Shown here: piece by piece, positions 1 to 9,072 of the stretch
How the letters are laid out: each line of letters begins with the position of its first letter
How positions within the stretch are numbered: the first letter of the stretch is position 1
Assembly (NCBI GenBank): GCA_934747265.1
Contig: CAKVGI010000005.1
Location: 19,654 to 83,653 of the forward strand
Length of the DNA stretch: 64,000 bases
Direction of reading: 5' to 3'
DNA from: an uncultured Rickettsiales bacterium
Lineage (GTDB): Bacteria > Pseudomonadota > Alphaproteobacteria > Rickettsiales > UBA1997
Program-made: the position numbers and the translations under genes
The notes under the pieces: model-generated
The model's input: only the letters and a program-made list of their open reading frames with translations
The model's database searches: none
Told to the model about the DNA's origin: nothing

Positions 1-2766
1 AATGAAGGGATAACTGATGAAGAGCAGAAAAAGAAAATCCATGAAGAGTATTTTAAACAACTTGAATATGAAATTGGCGTTATCACAAAAATGGATTTCC
101 CTGGATATTTCCTTATAGTTGCTGATTTTATTAATTGGAGTAAAACACATGATGTGCCAATAGGTCCAGGTAGGGGTTCTGGTGCCGGTTCTGTTGTTGC
201 ATGGTCTATGAAAATTACGGATTTGGATCCGATAAGATTTAAACTTTTCTTTGAAAGATTTTTGAACCCAGAAAGGGTTTCTATGCCTGATTTTGATGTG
301 GATTTCTGTCAGAGAGGAAGGGAAAGATCTATACACTATGTTCAAGAGAAGTATGGTTATGATATGGTGGCGCAAATTGTGACATTTGGAAAGTTGCAAT
401 CTAGAGCTGTTATAAAAGATGTTGGAAGAGTTTTGCAGATGAGTTATAGTGAAGTTGATAAAATCAGTAAAATGATTCCACAAAATTTAAGTTTGGAAGA
501 AGCACTTGAACAAGATCCAGATCTTAGAAAACAACAACAAGCAGATCCACAAATTGGTGAGCTTGTATCTATTGCGTTAGATCTCGAAGGATTAAATAGA
601 CATTCGTCAATGCATGCAGCAGGTGTGGTAATTGGAGATAAACCTTTGAAGAAAATATGCGCCTTATATTTTGATGGTGGAGAAGGCTCAATGCCAATAG
701 TTCAATATGATAAACACTATTGTGAAGAAGTTGGGCTTGTAAAGTTTGACTTTTTGGGATTGAAAACCTTGACCATTATCAAGGACGCATTGGATTTTAT
801 AAAAAGAAGAGGTATTGATATAGATATTAATAACATACCGCTTGATGATAAAGGCGTTTATGATATGCTTGTTGAAGGTGATTCTGTTGCGGTGTTCCAA
901 GTTGAATCTAGTGGTATGAAGTCAATTCTAAAACAAATGAAACCGGATAATATTGAAGATATTATAGCTTTGGTGTCTTTGTATAGACCTGGTCCTATGG
1001 CTAGTATTCCAACATATATTGCTAGAAAACATGGTTTAGAAAAGGTTGAGTATTTACATCCAAAGATGGAATCAATTTTAAAAGATACGTACGGAATCAT
1101 AATTTATCAAGAGCAGGTTATGAATATTGCAAAAGCTCTTGCTGGTTATACTCTTGGTGGTGCTGATCTTTTAAGAAGGGCGATGGGTAAGAAGATTAAA
1201 GAAGAAATGGACAGACAAAGGAGTGTGTTTGTTGAAGGTGCTAAAAAATTTAGTAATATAGATGAAGAATTATCTAACAAAATATTTGACTTACTGGCTA
1301 AATTTGCTGAATATGGTTTTAATAAAGCCCATGCTGCCGCATATTCTGTTATAAGTTATCAAACTGCCTATTTAAAGCATTATTTTCCAGTTGAGTTTTT
1401 GATTTCTTCAATGAATATGGATATTGCGGATAGCGATAAAACAAACTTTTATTTGCAAGATTTGAAAGCGCATAACATTAAAGTTTTGCCACCTGATATT
1501 AATAAATCCGATGTTTATTTCAATGTTGAAAGAATACCTTTAATTGGTGAAAAAGATAAAAAGGTTAATAGGTATCATGAAAATGAAGAATTGGCCGTTA
1601 GGTATGGTTTTTGTGGTATAAAAGGGGTTGGTGCAAACGTTGCAGAAGAAATCGTAAATGAAAGAAAACAGAATGGTGATTATAAAAATATCTTTGATTT
1701 TGTTGAAAGAGTTAGCAGTAAGGTTGTAAATAAAAAAACCATTGAAGCTTTGGCAAAATCTGGTGCTTTTGATAATATTCATAGTAATAGAAAACAAATC
1801 CATGATTCTTGTGAAGTTTTGAGCAAGTATTGTATGTCTTTTCAAGAAGAAAAAAATAGTACTCAAATGAGCTTATTCGGCGATTTAACAAGTAGTAGCA
1901 ATACAAAACCGATTTTAGCAAAAACTGATGATTGGGTTAAAATGGAAAAATATCAAAAAGAATTTGAAGCTTTTGGCTTTTATTTAGATGGGCATCCATT
2001 ATCAGCTTTACAAAAAGAATTAGAGGATAGAGCTATAACTTATTCGAGCGAATTAGATACTCCGGCAATCATAGATGGAGATAAGGTTCATTTAGCTGGT
2101 GTAGTTGTTTCTACTAGTATTAAATCAAGCGCAAAGGGTAGATATGCCTTCATTAGTTTATCTGATGCAAAGGGTATGGTTGAGGTGGCTCTATTCAATA
2201 ATGATCTAATCACAGAACATAAGGATTGGCTTGATGATAAAGAACACTATCAGTTAGCTTTTGATTGCATGATTAAAAAAGATGATGGTGGTTTTAGAGC
2301 TATTGCTAATAATTTTTGCTTACTTCAAGATTTTATCAAAAATAATTCCGCTGGTACATTACAAAAAATAACGCACAGGCCACCAAAAAAAGAATGGAGT
2401 GGAGATAAAAAAAATTGGGCAAAGAAAAATGAGGACGGTACATATAAGAAAAAGGAGAATGTCTCTTCTTATAAAGAAGATCCAATATTGTTGCAAAAAC
2501 TCAATGAACCACCAAAAATGATAAAAGAAATGCACATATATATAAAAAATCAAATGCCAATTAAAGATTTAGCTGTTATTTTGAATAATAGTAAAAATGA
2601 AAAAGGTAAAGAATTTACGAAAGTTTTTTTACATATAATTAACAAAAACCAAGAAGCAAAAGAAAAAGAAATGATAATGGATTTAGGTGGCAATTTTCAA
2701 GTTTTTGAATTAGAAAAAAAGAGAATAATTGAAACGCACGGAGTTATTAAGGTTGAATGTCAATAG
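1..2766 (+). CDS. dnaE: DNA polymerase III alpha subunit, 5'-truncated by the window edge
   Basis: Catalytic subunit of the replicative DNA polymerase III. The reading frame is open from base 1, so the N-terminal PHP domain and first palm residues lie outside the window. Visible here are the palm motif GPGRGSGAGS (about bases 163-192) and PDFDVDF (about 283-303), which carries two of the catalytic aspartates. These are followed by the fingers, the helix-hairpin-helix region and a late OB-fold (about bases 2080-2310, HLAGVVVSTSIKSS). The C-terminus after the OB-fold is lysine-rich. The gene stops with TAG at 2764-2766. The family call is secure; this is the DnaE1 type, not PolC, because no exonuclease insertion is present. 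Confidence 0.97.
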   Translation, partial: NEGITDEEQKKKIHEEYFKQLEYEIGVITKMDFPGYFLIVADFINWSKTHDVPIGPGRGSGAGSVVAWSMKITDLDPIRFKLFFERFLNPERVSMPDFDVDFCQRGRERSIHYVQEKYGYDMVAQIVTFGKLQSRAVIKDVGRVLQMSYSEVDKISKMIPQNLSLEEALEQDPDLRKQQQADPQIGELVSIALDLEGLNRHSSMHAAGVVIGDKPLKKICALYFDGGEGSMPIVQYDKHYCEEVGLVKFDFLGLKTLTIIKDALDFIKRRGIDIDINNIPLDDKGVYDMLVEGDSVAVFQVESSGMKSILKQMKPDNIEDIIALVSLYRPGPMASIPTYIARKHGLEKVEYLHPKMESILKDTYGIIIYQEQVMNIAKALAGYTLGGADLLRRAMGKKIKEEMDRQRSVFVEGAKKFSNIDEELSNKIFDLLAKFAEYGFNKAHAAAYSVISYQTAYLKHYFPVEFLISSMNMDIADSDKTNFYLQDLKAHNIKVLPPDINKSDVYFNVERIPLIGEKDKKVNRYHENEELAVRYGFCGIKGVGANVAEEIVNERKQNGDYKNIFDFVERVSSKVVNKKTIEALAKSGAFDNIHSNRKQIHDSCEVLSKYCMSFQEEKNSTQMSLFGDLTSSSNTKPILAKTDDWVKMEKYQKEFEAFGFYLDGHPLSALQKELEDRAITYSSELDTPAIIDGDKVHLAGVVVSTSIKSSAKGRYAFISLSDAKGMVEVALFNNDLITEHKDWLDDKEHYQLAFDCMIKKDDGGFRAIANNFCLLQDFIKNNSAGTLQKITHRPPKKEWSGDKKNWAKKNEDGTYKKKENVSSYKEDPILLQKLNEPPKMIKEMHIYIKNQMPIKDLAVILNNSKNEKGKEFTKVFLHIINKNQEAKEKEMIMDLGGNFQVFELEKKRIIETHGVIKVECQ

Positions 2767-2793
2767 TTGCTTATTTGAATGATATTTTTTTTA

Positions 2794-2822
2794 TTGACAT
2801 ATTATAAAAAATGTTTAAATAT
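2794..2822 (+). promoter_or_regulatory. Candidate sigma-70 promoter before atpC
   Basis: A perfect TTGACA (2794-2799) is followed after 16-17 bases by an AT-rich TAAATA/AAATAT hexamer (2816-2822). It lies about 27 bases before the atpC ATG in the 82-base gap after dnaE. The -35 is convincing; the -10 is weak in this AT-rich background. Confidence 0.35.
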
Positions 2823-2848
2823 ATTGTCTAGTTATAAATGATGTTAGT

Positions 2849-3241
2849 ATGTTTAATTTATTAGATTTAAAAATATATTTGCCAACTGAGATTTTTTTGG
2901 ATAAAAGCATTAAGAAGTTGACTTTTAAAGGAAAAGAGGGATACATAACTATTTTACCAAATCATGTTGATTATGTGTCATCTTTTAATACAAATATTAT
3001 GACTTTTGTTGATACTGATGGTAAAGAGGGATTTTTGGCTTTAAATGATGGAATTTTCGTTAAATATTCAAATAGATTAAGAATTACGGCTTATAAAGCT
3101 ATTTTTGGTGATAGTTTGGAAGATTTAAAAAATAAAATATATAAAAATGCAGAGCTTGAAGATGATGTTGAAAAAGAAATTAACAAAAATTTAAAGCAGT
3201 TGGAATACTATATATATAATGAAATAATTGGTACAAAATGA
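2849..3241 (+). CDS. atpC: F-type ATP synthase epsilon-like subunit
   Basis: Small beta-sandwich rotor subunit that couples and regulates F1. The 130-residue sequence begins LDLKIYLPTEIFLD and contains the typical LPNHVDYVSSF and ALNDGIFVKY segments, then a lysine/glutamate-rich C-terminal helix. The wording of these motifs, especially LPNHVDYV, resembles the epsilon subunit of the alternative N-ATPase operons more than a standard alphaproteobacterial AtpC; this is my inference. No other ATP synthase core subunit is in the window, although atpC normally follows atpD. The stop overlaps the start of the next gene by 4 bases (ATGA), so the two are translated together. There is no clear Shine-Dalgarno site. 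Confidence 0.75.
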   Translation: MFNLLDLKIYLPTEIFLDKSIKKLTFKGKEGYITILPNHVDYVSSFNTNIMTFVDTDGKEGFLALNDGIFVKYSNRLRITAYKAIFGDSLEDLKNKIYKNAELEDDVEKEINKNLKQLEYYIYNEIIGTK

Positions 3242-3510
3242 TATTAGATGATCTTTTAAAAGAGGCGGTAAACGAGAAAGAAAAGAAAAATAATAATGAT
3301 AACAATAGAGAAATAGATATTAGAACAAATTATTTGTTTGTTTCTTTTGGAACGAGAATGGTTCTTGTATATTTATTTTTTATAATCGTAATTGGGCAAA
3401 AGTTTGCTCATTTTTTAAACTTAAAAGATTTATATCTTGTTTCAATAGTCTTAGCTACAATAGTTAATGTTTATATGATTATTGATTTAATAAAAAAGAA
3501 CGGTAAATGA
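3238..3510 (+). CDS. Small two-helix membrane protein, possibly ATP-synthase associated
   Basis: A 90-residue protein with a charged, lysine/asparagine-rich N-terminus (about residues 1-30) followed by two hydrophobic segments (about 35-55 and 65-82) and a basic tail. The start overlaps the atpC stop by 4 bases, so it shares that transcript. Small two-helix proteins (AtpI/AtpQ/AtpR types) are encoded beside epsilon in N-ATPase operons, and that is the best guess by position; I do not recognise a diagnostic motif. Its TGA stop lies inside a hairpin shared with the end of plsY on the opposite strand. Confidence 0.6.
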   Translation: MILDDLLKEAVNEKEKKNNNDNNREIDIRTNYLFVSFGTRMVLVYLFFIIVIGQKFAHFLNLKDLYLVSIVLATIVNVYMIIDLIKKNGK

Positions 3511-3534
3511 TTATTTACCGCTTTTTTCTTTTTT
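3491..3534. terminator. Bidirectional terminator made from two stop-codon ends
   Basis: CGGTAAAT (3501-3508) pairs with ATTTACCG (3513-3520) around a 4-base loop. A T-run follows on the plus strand (3522-3527) and an A-run precedes it (3492-3497), giving a U-run for minus-strand transcripts. The stem contains the last codons and stops of both convergent genes. Confidence 0.8.
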
Positions 3535-4119
3535 AAATTTTAGCTCTTCTCCATTTAATATTCTTTGGATATTTCCTTTGTGTTTATAAAATGTTAAAAG
3601 AGAGAGTAATATCATTAAAATAAAATATGTTATTGAAATAAATAATGAAAATATTGTTGATATAACCATTGCTGTTAGCGCTGAGAGTGCGGATATTTTA
3701 AAAATTAAAAACATAACAATCCAAGTAGCTAAAAATAATAAACCAAGTCTATAATCAATAACAAATAATGAAAATAAAATACAAGCTATACCTTTACCAC
3801 CTTTAAACTTTAACCATACTGGAAAAATATGTCCAATCACAACACTAAAAGTTGTTATAGCTAAAATAAAATCTGAACTATTAAATAGATAACTTGCTAA
3901 AAGCAACGCAAATAATGCTTTACTTCCATCCAATAAAAGCACCAATGCCCCCCATTTTTTACCAAGTGTTCTGGCAACATTGGTTGAACCTATGTTATGA
4001 GAGCCATAATTTCTAATATCAATATTTTTTACCAATTTTGAAATTATTAATCCAAATGGAATTGAACCGCATAGATAGGCGAATATTTCAAATATTATTA
4101 ATTTTAATTCGTAGCACAT
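3511..4119 (-). CDS. plsY: Acyl-phosphate glycerol-3-phosphate acyltransferase PlsY
   Basis: Integral membrane enzyme that transfers the acyl group from acyl-phosphate to glycerol-3-phosphate, the first step of phospholipid synthesis; it works downstream of PlsX, also in this window (22854-23906). The sequence has the family signatures CGSIPFG near residue 17, GSHNIGSTNVAR near 39-50 and FKGGKGIA near 105, with five or so membrane helices. At 202 residues it is normal length. It converges with the small membrane gene at 3238-3510, and its last codons form one arm of a shared terminator. Confidence 0.95.
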   Translation of the reverse strand: MCYELKLIIFEIFAYLCGSIPFGLIISKLVKNIDIRNYGSHNIGSTNVARTLGKKWGALVLLLDGSKALFALLLASYLFNSSDFILAITTFSVVIGHIFPVWLKFKGGKGIACILFSLFVIDYRLGLLFLATWIVMFLIFKISALSALTAMVISTIFSLFISITYFILMILLSLLTFYKHKGNIQRILNGEELKFKKEKSGK

Positions 4120-4235
4120 TATAAATATAAATTATTTTTTATAAGGGTAAAACAAATAAATAAAAATGCAAATAAAAAACTTGCAATTATTTTCAATTTA
4201 TATATTTTTTATCTAAATAAATAATTATTTGTTTA

Positions 4236-5519
4236 ATGTTTAAAAAATTTTTTGGTTTATTTTTATTATTATTGGTAGTAGCTTGTGAAACTGTAAAAAT
4301 TCCTCAAATAGGTACTGGTAATTCTACTCAAAATCAACCATATGACAATATAGATACTATTAGCGTTAATATAAGTCAAAAAAATAAACTAAAAGTTGGT
4401 ATTTTATTACCTTTAACTGGTACGGCTGCAAAAGTTGGAAATTCAATGCTTCAATCTGCTGAATTATCTTTATTTAATAGCAAAAGTAATAATATAGTAT
4501 TAATGCCTTATGATACAAAAGGTACATCTTTTGGTGCAGTTGATGCAATAAATGCGGCGGTTAGAGATGAAATTGATATAATTATAGGCCCATTATTTAC
4601 TCAATCAACAAAAGCAATTTTAGATATAGCTGAGACCAATGATTTGTTAGTTTTATCATTTTCTGATAATCAATCATTGCTGGAAAAAAATAATCCAAAT
4701 TTATATTTAATGGGATTAACACCACAACAGGAAATATATAGAATAATAAGCTATTTAATTGATTATAAAGGTGCTTATGGATTTTCTGCTATGTTTCCTA
4801 CCGATGCATATGGAAATATGGTTTCAAAAGACTTTAAAAATACAATTTTTAGAAAAGATGCTAAGATTGTAAAAACAGAATTTTATTCAAAAAAAGATCC
4901 AAATTTGCAAAAAAAAGTTAATAATTTATTAAATACAAATTCTTTTAGAGAAGAAGTTTATACAAAATATGAAGAAGAGTTGCAAATAGCAAAAACAGAA
5001 GGATTAACATCTGAGGTTGAATTTACATATACTGATGAGGATAAGATTTTTGCTGATGCACTTTTGGTTCCAGATAGTGGTGAGGAGCTTTTAAAAATTG
5101 GACAATATGTTTTTGATTATACTGGACAACACAAACCTTTACTTGTTGGTACAAGTAAATGGTTAAATAATTCATTATATAATAATCCAAATTTTAACAA
5201 TACACTATTTGTTGCTCCAAATTTGGATAGTTATACGGATTTTGAAAATCTATATTTATCAACATACGGTTCTTATCCAATAAGAGTTTCTGCTTTGGCT
5301 TATGATGCTGTAAAAGTGGTTATTGAATCTTATGCAAAAACGAAAAATAAAGAAGATTTAAGATATGCTATTGAAAATTATCAAGGATTCAATGGAGCTA
5401 ACGGAAAATTTAGATTTTTATCAACTGGTTTATTGGAAAGAAGACTTGCGATTATAAGAATCAGTAATGGAACGTATGAAATTATTGATTATGATAATGA
5501 GCCATTTTTAAAATACTAA
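4236..5519 (+). CDS. LpoA-like penicillin-binding protein activator lipoprotein
   Basis: A 427-residue lipoprotein: hydrophobic signal sequence ending in the lipobox VVAC (cysteine about residue 17), then a linker rich in N, Q and T. A periplasmic-binding-type fold starts at KVGILLPLTGTAAKVG (about residue 54). The fold, with IIIGPLFTQST and the later AMFPTDAYGN strand, matches the LpoA/YraM-like group of outer-membrane lipoproteins that stimulate peptidoglycan synthases. It could alternatively be an ABC-transporter binding protein of the Leu/Ile/Val type, but the lipobox and lack of transporter neighbours favour LpoA-like. The start ATG at 4236 has no Shine-Dalgarno site. Confidence 0.8.
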   Translation: MFKKFFGLFLLLLVVACETVKIPQIGTGNSTQNQPYDNIDTISVNISQKNKLKVGILLPLTGTAAKVGNSMLQSAELSLFNSKSNNIVLMPYDTKGTSFGAVDAINAAVRDEIDIIIGPLFTQSTKAILDIAETNDLLVLSFSDNQSLLEKNNPNLYLMGLTPQQEIYRIISYLIDYKGAYGFSAMFPTDAYGNMVSKDFKNTIFRKDAKIVKTEFYSKKDPNLQKKVNNLLNTNSFREEVYTKYEEELQIAKTEGLTSEVEFTYTDEDKIFADALLVPDSGEELLKIGQYVFDYTGQHKPLLVGTSKWLNNSLYNNPNFNNTLFVAPNLDSYTDFENLYLSTYGSYPIRVSALAYDAVKVVIESYAKTKNKEDLRYAIENYQGFNGANGKFRFLSTGLLERRLAIIRISNGTYEIIDYDNEPFLKY

Positions 5520-5560
5520 TATAAATTTTTACTTTTTATTATTGGAGTTCAAACGAAGTT

Positions 5561-5634
5561 TGGCTGTCAGACTAGGATTCGAACCTAGATAAACAGAATC
5601 AGAATCTGTTGTCCTACCATTAGACGATCTGACA
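5561..5634 (-). tRNA. tRNA-Gln (anticodon CTG)
   Basis: A full cloverleaf reads on the minus strand. The acceptor TGTCAGA pairs with TCTGACA, with U1-A72 as usual for bacterial tRNA-Gln. The D-stem is GTCT/GGAC. The anticodon stem ACAGA/TCTGT encloses loop TTCTGAT, giving CTG. The T-loop is TTCGAAT and CCA is encoded. The 74-base gene lies between the LpoA-like gene and iscS. Confidence 0.93.
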
Positions 5635-5856
5635 ATATATTTTGGTAAAATATGCTATATATATGATAAGAATATAAAAATAAATTTTAAGAGGGAAAAT
5701 AAAAATATTTGTTGGATAGTTAATAATAACTTAGTGTTATATTTATAAACAAATATTTTTATAAACATATAAACATTTAAATAAATTTAAAAATGTTTCT
5801 TGATTTTAATTTATTGTGATTATATTTTTTAATTAAGTTAAATTAGAAAATATGTT

Positions 5857-7059
5857 ATGAAAAGAATTACAACAAAGTTAAAATTACCAATTTACTTGGA
5901 TTTTCAAGCAACTACACCGATGGATAAGCGTGTGTTTGATGCTATGTATCCATATTTTATGCAAGATTTTGGAAATGCACATTCAAATAGTCATTGTTTT
6001 GGATGGAAAGCTCATGATGCTGTTGAAAAAGCTAGACAACAAATAGCGGACGTTATTAATGCGAAACCAGATAATATTATTTTTACATCTGGCGCTACTG
6101 AATCAAATAATTTAGCAATAAAAGGTGTGGCTAGGGCTAATAGGACTGCGGAAAAAAATCATGTTATCTCGGTTTGTACGGAACATAAATGTGTATTAGA
6201 GAGCGTAAAAAGTCTCAAAAAAGAAGGATTTGATATTACTTTATTGCCAGTTCAACATGATGGCTTAATTTCATTAGACGATTTAAAAAATGCAATTACA
6301 GATAAAACAATATTAGTTTCTGTTATGGGCGTAAATAATGAAATTGGTGTAATCCAACCATTGGAGGAAATTGGAAAAATTTGCAGAGAAAAGGGTATTA
6401 TTTTTCATACTGACTGCGCGCAAGCTTTTGGAAAAATACCTTTGGATGTTGAAAAAATGAATATAGACTTAATGAGTATTTCTGGACATAAAATATATGG
6501 TCCAAAAGGTATTGGCGCTTTATATATCAGAGATAAGATTAAAGTTCAACCTTTGTTTAGTGGTGGTGGTCAAGAAAAGAAATTAAGATCTGGTACATTG
6601 GCAGTACCATTAATCGTTGGAATGGGTACAGCTGCAAAACTAGCAAAGAAGGAAATGCAAAAAGATGCGGAACGCATAAAAGAATTATTTGATTTATTTT
6701 ATAAAGAAATGAAAAAGATTGATAAATGCTATTTAAATGGAAGTAAAGAACATAGATGGTATGGTTGCGCAAATTATAGCTTTGCTGGTATTGAAGGTGA
6801 ATCAATGATGATTAGAGTAAAAGAAGTTGGCGTTTCGTCTGGATCTGCTTGTACGTCTGATGATTTGAGACCATCTTATGTGATAGAGGCTCTTGGTGGC
6901 GATCCGGAGTTAGCACATTCATCTTTAAGAATTGGTTTTGGTAGATTTACTAAAAAAGACGAAGTGTTATATTATGCAAGAAGATTAAGAGATGAAGTAA
7001 AATATTTAAGAAAAATGAGTCCTTTATGGGATCAAATGCAAGCAAGAGATAAAAAATAA
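5857..7059 (+). CDS. iscS: Cysteine desulfurase IscS
   Basis: PLP-dependent enzyme that removes sulfur from cysteine for Fe-S clusters and tRNA thiolation. The PLP lysine lies in SGHKIYGPKG (about K212) and the persulfide-forming cysteine in SSGSACTSDDLRPS (about C332), at spacing expected for the IscS (group I) type with its mobile loop. The length of 400 residues is normal. No iscR, iscU or hscA gene accompanies it, so the isc operon is split in this genome. Upstream bases 5640-5856 contain only AT-rich sequence. The next gene is a convergent prepilin-like gene. Confidence 0.95.
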   Translation: MKRITTKLKLPIYLDFQATTPMDKRVFDAMYPYFMQDFGNAHSNSHCFGWKAHDAVEKARQQIADVINAKPDNIIFTSGATESNNLAIKGVARANRTAEKNHVISVCTEHKCVLESVKSLKKEGFDITLLPVQHDGLISLDDLKNAITDKTILVSVMGVNNEIGVIQPLEEIGKICREKGIIFHTDCAQAFGKIPLDVEKMNIDLMSISGHKIYGPKGIGALYIRDKIKVQPLFSGGGQEKKLRSGTLAVPLIVGMGTAAKLAKKEMQKDAERIKELFDLFYKEMKKIDKCYLNGSKEHRWYGCANYSFAGIEGESMMIRVKEVGVSSGSACTSDDLRPSYVIEALGGDPELAHSSLRIGFGRFTKKDEVLYYARRLRDEVKYLRKMSPLWDQMQARDKK

Positions 7060-7113
7060 ACTTTCATCATATTATAATAATAAATATCGGAGGCAATTAT
7101 AATTTGATTATGT

Positions 7114-7833
7114 TTATGGTTCTAATGATATAAAGCTAAATTCACATTTATATTTAGAGTCTGACATAGCCTCTTCATAACTACTATTATACCAGCCGTT
7201 TTTACCATTGCAAGCGCTTCTGATACGACCTTCATTATATTTTCCATCATCAATTTTTGTATCAAAGTTTTTTAAAAATTTCGCATTACTTATGAATGAT
7301 TTACCACCTCTGCTATAAGTTGGAGAAGATGGAGAAAAAATTGTAATGTAATTATCTTGTTTTAGTCCACTTGCAAAATATGTTAGGCTTTTATTATTAT
7401 AATCATTACCTCTATATTCAAAATACATACTATCTTTATTATCTAAAAAGTGTGGAGTGGCTACACCATAATCTACTACGCTTACATTTTTTGGTTCAAA
7501 ATCTATTATTTTTTCAAGATATAAATCAACAAATGAACCAGAAAATTTATGAACTTTTATATTGGAGTATTTTCCGCCAAAATCGCCAATATTATATTCT
7601 TGACCATTAAACCCAATCATACCACTTCCATTAATATCTCCCGGTAGTCTGTTTTTTATGTTTTTAAATAATAATACGGCTTGTCTCCAATTTTTAACTT
7701 CTGTTATTGCTCTTTGTGTTTTTGCTGAAAAAATTAGGCTTTGTCCACCAACAATTCCAGAAATTAACAATCCAATTATAATTAATACGATTGATAATTC
7801 TATAAGAGAAAAACCTAAACTATTACTTTTCAT
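7114..7833 (-). CDS. Prepilin-like protein with type IV pilin N-terminus
   Basis: The start MKSNSLGFSLIELSIVLI is a class III signal: a short basic leader, glycine at -1, phenylalanine at +1 and glutamate at +5, followed by a hydrophobic helix of about 20 residues. I chose the ATG at 7833 rather than an upstream ATG at 7857, because it gives the normal short prepilin leader. The globular part contains RLPGD, YLEKIIDFEPKN and DDGKYNEGRIRSACNG. These match the same positions in the protein at 25601-26302, so the two are paralogues. No prepilin peptidase or pilus motor gene is nearby. It is likely an exported pilus- or type II secretion-like minor component; exact function is unknown. Confidence 0.8.
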   Translation of the reverse strand: MKSNSLGFSLIELSIVLIIIGLLISGIVGGQSLIFSAKTQRAITEVKNWRQAVLLFKNIKNRLPGDINGSGMIGFNGQEYNIGDFGGKYSNIKVHKFSGSFVDLYLEKIIDFEPKNVSVVDYGVATPHFLDNKDSMYFEYRGNDYNNKSLTYFASGLKQDNYITIFSPSSPTYSRGGKSFISNAKFLKNFDTKIDDGKYNEGRIRSACNGKNGWYNSSYEEAMSDSKYKCEFSFISLEP

Positions 7834-7981
7834 TAATTGGTATAAAATTATATACAATATAATTATAAAAATATGATTTTATTTTTTCAAATGATTTATG
7901 TTATATAGACAGTTTTATTTTCTTGACTTTTTTATAAATATTATTATACATGATTATATCAAGATAATCATTTTTTGTTGT

Positions 7982-9070
7982 ATGAAAGAAATTAAAAGAA
8001 TTGGTGTTTTTACATCTGGTGGAGATTGTTCTGGTTTGAATGCTATTATAAGTTCCGTTGTTAGAACTGCTAATGGAAAGGGAATAGAAGTTTATGGAAT
8101 TTATGATGGAACAGATGGTTTATTTTATCCAAATCTAAAATATACAAAGCTTGAAATGAAAGATTTACAAAATAATTTTTCTTATATGAGAAGTGGTGGC
8201 ACTTTCTTAAAAAGTAAAAATAGAGATGGCGGAATAACAAATACCGCCGAAAAAAACAAAGAAGCTTTTAAAAAAGGCGTTGATGAGTTGAAATTAGACT
8301 CTTTAATTGTTATTGGCGGTGATGGAAGCGCTATGATAGTTTCTGAACTTGTTGAAGGGACTGATATAAATGTTATTTGTATTCCAAAAACTATTGATAA
8401 TGATACACCAATTACTGAATATTCTGTTGGATTTGATACAGCTAGAAATGTTACGATGGAAGCTATGGATAAATTACAAACAACAGCATATAGCCATAAT
8501 AGAACAATGATCATGGAGGTTATGGGTAGAGATGCTGGACATTTAGCTTTAAATACAGCTATTGCTGGTGAAGCTTGCGTTTGTTTAATACCTGAATTTT
8601 CTTATGATATAGATAGTGTTTGTAAAAAAATAGATCAAGTAAAAAAAGAAGGAATAGATTACGCGTTGGTTGTTGTTTCAGAAGGATGTAAAATGGAAAA
8701 CGGAAAGTATGCCGTTGTTGAAAAATGCGGTGTAAATTGTTATAGTGGTTTTGCAAACTATATTTCTAATGAACTAGAAAAAAGAGGTTATTTAAATAGA
8801 ACAACTATTTTAGGACATATTCAAAGAGGCGGTACGCCTACTGCTTATGATAGAATTATTGCATCTGAGTTTGGCGTTCATGCGATAGATATTTTATTAC
8901 AAGGCAAGAATAAAAGAATAGTTATTTTAAAAGATGGCAAGGTTTCCGATGTTGATTTATATGAAGCAGTAAAAGTTGGAAATAGACCAGTTTTAGAAGA
9001 CGATTTTTTATTGAAGACAGCAAAAGCATTAGGAATTTATGTTGGTAATGAATATATAAGAAATAAATAA
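7982..9070 (+). CDS. pfkA: 6-phosphofructokinase
   Basis: Phosphorylates fructose 6-phosphate in glycolysis. The start at 7982 (MKEIKRIGVFTSGGDCSG) is preferred over an upstream in-frame start because homology begins there; this gives 362 residues. Phosphoryl-donor motifs are GGDGS (about residues 112-116) and PKTIDND (about 135-141). In this family glycine in the first motif favours ATP, while lysine in the second is typical of pyrophosphate enzymes and of some ATP-dependent group III enzymes. ATP use is the better guess. A phosphofructokinase is unusual for alphaproteobacteria, most of which use the Entner-Doudoroff route. recR follows after 2 bases. Confidence 0.92.
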   Translation: MKEIKRIGVFTSGGDCSGLNAIISSVVRTANGKGIEVYGIYDGTDGLFYPNLKYTKLEMKDLQNNFSYMRSGGTFLKSKNRDGGITNTAEKNKEAFKKGVDELKLDSLIVIGGDGSAMIVSELVEGTDINVICIPKTIDNDTPITEYSVGFDTARNVTMEAMDKLQTTAYSHNRTMIMEVMGRDAGHLALNTAIAGEACVCLIPEFSYDIDSVCKKIDQVKKEGIDYALVVVSEGCKMENGKYAVVEKCGVNCYSGFANYISNELEKRGYLNRTTILGHIQRGGTPTAYDRIIASEFGVHAIDILLQGKNKRIVILKDGKVSDVDLYEAVKVGNRPVLEDDFLLKTAKALGIYVGNEYIRNK

Positions 9071-9072
9071 AA

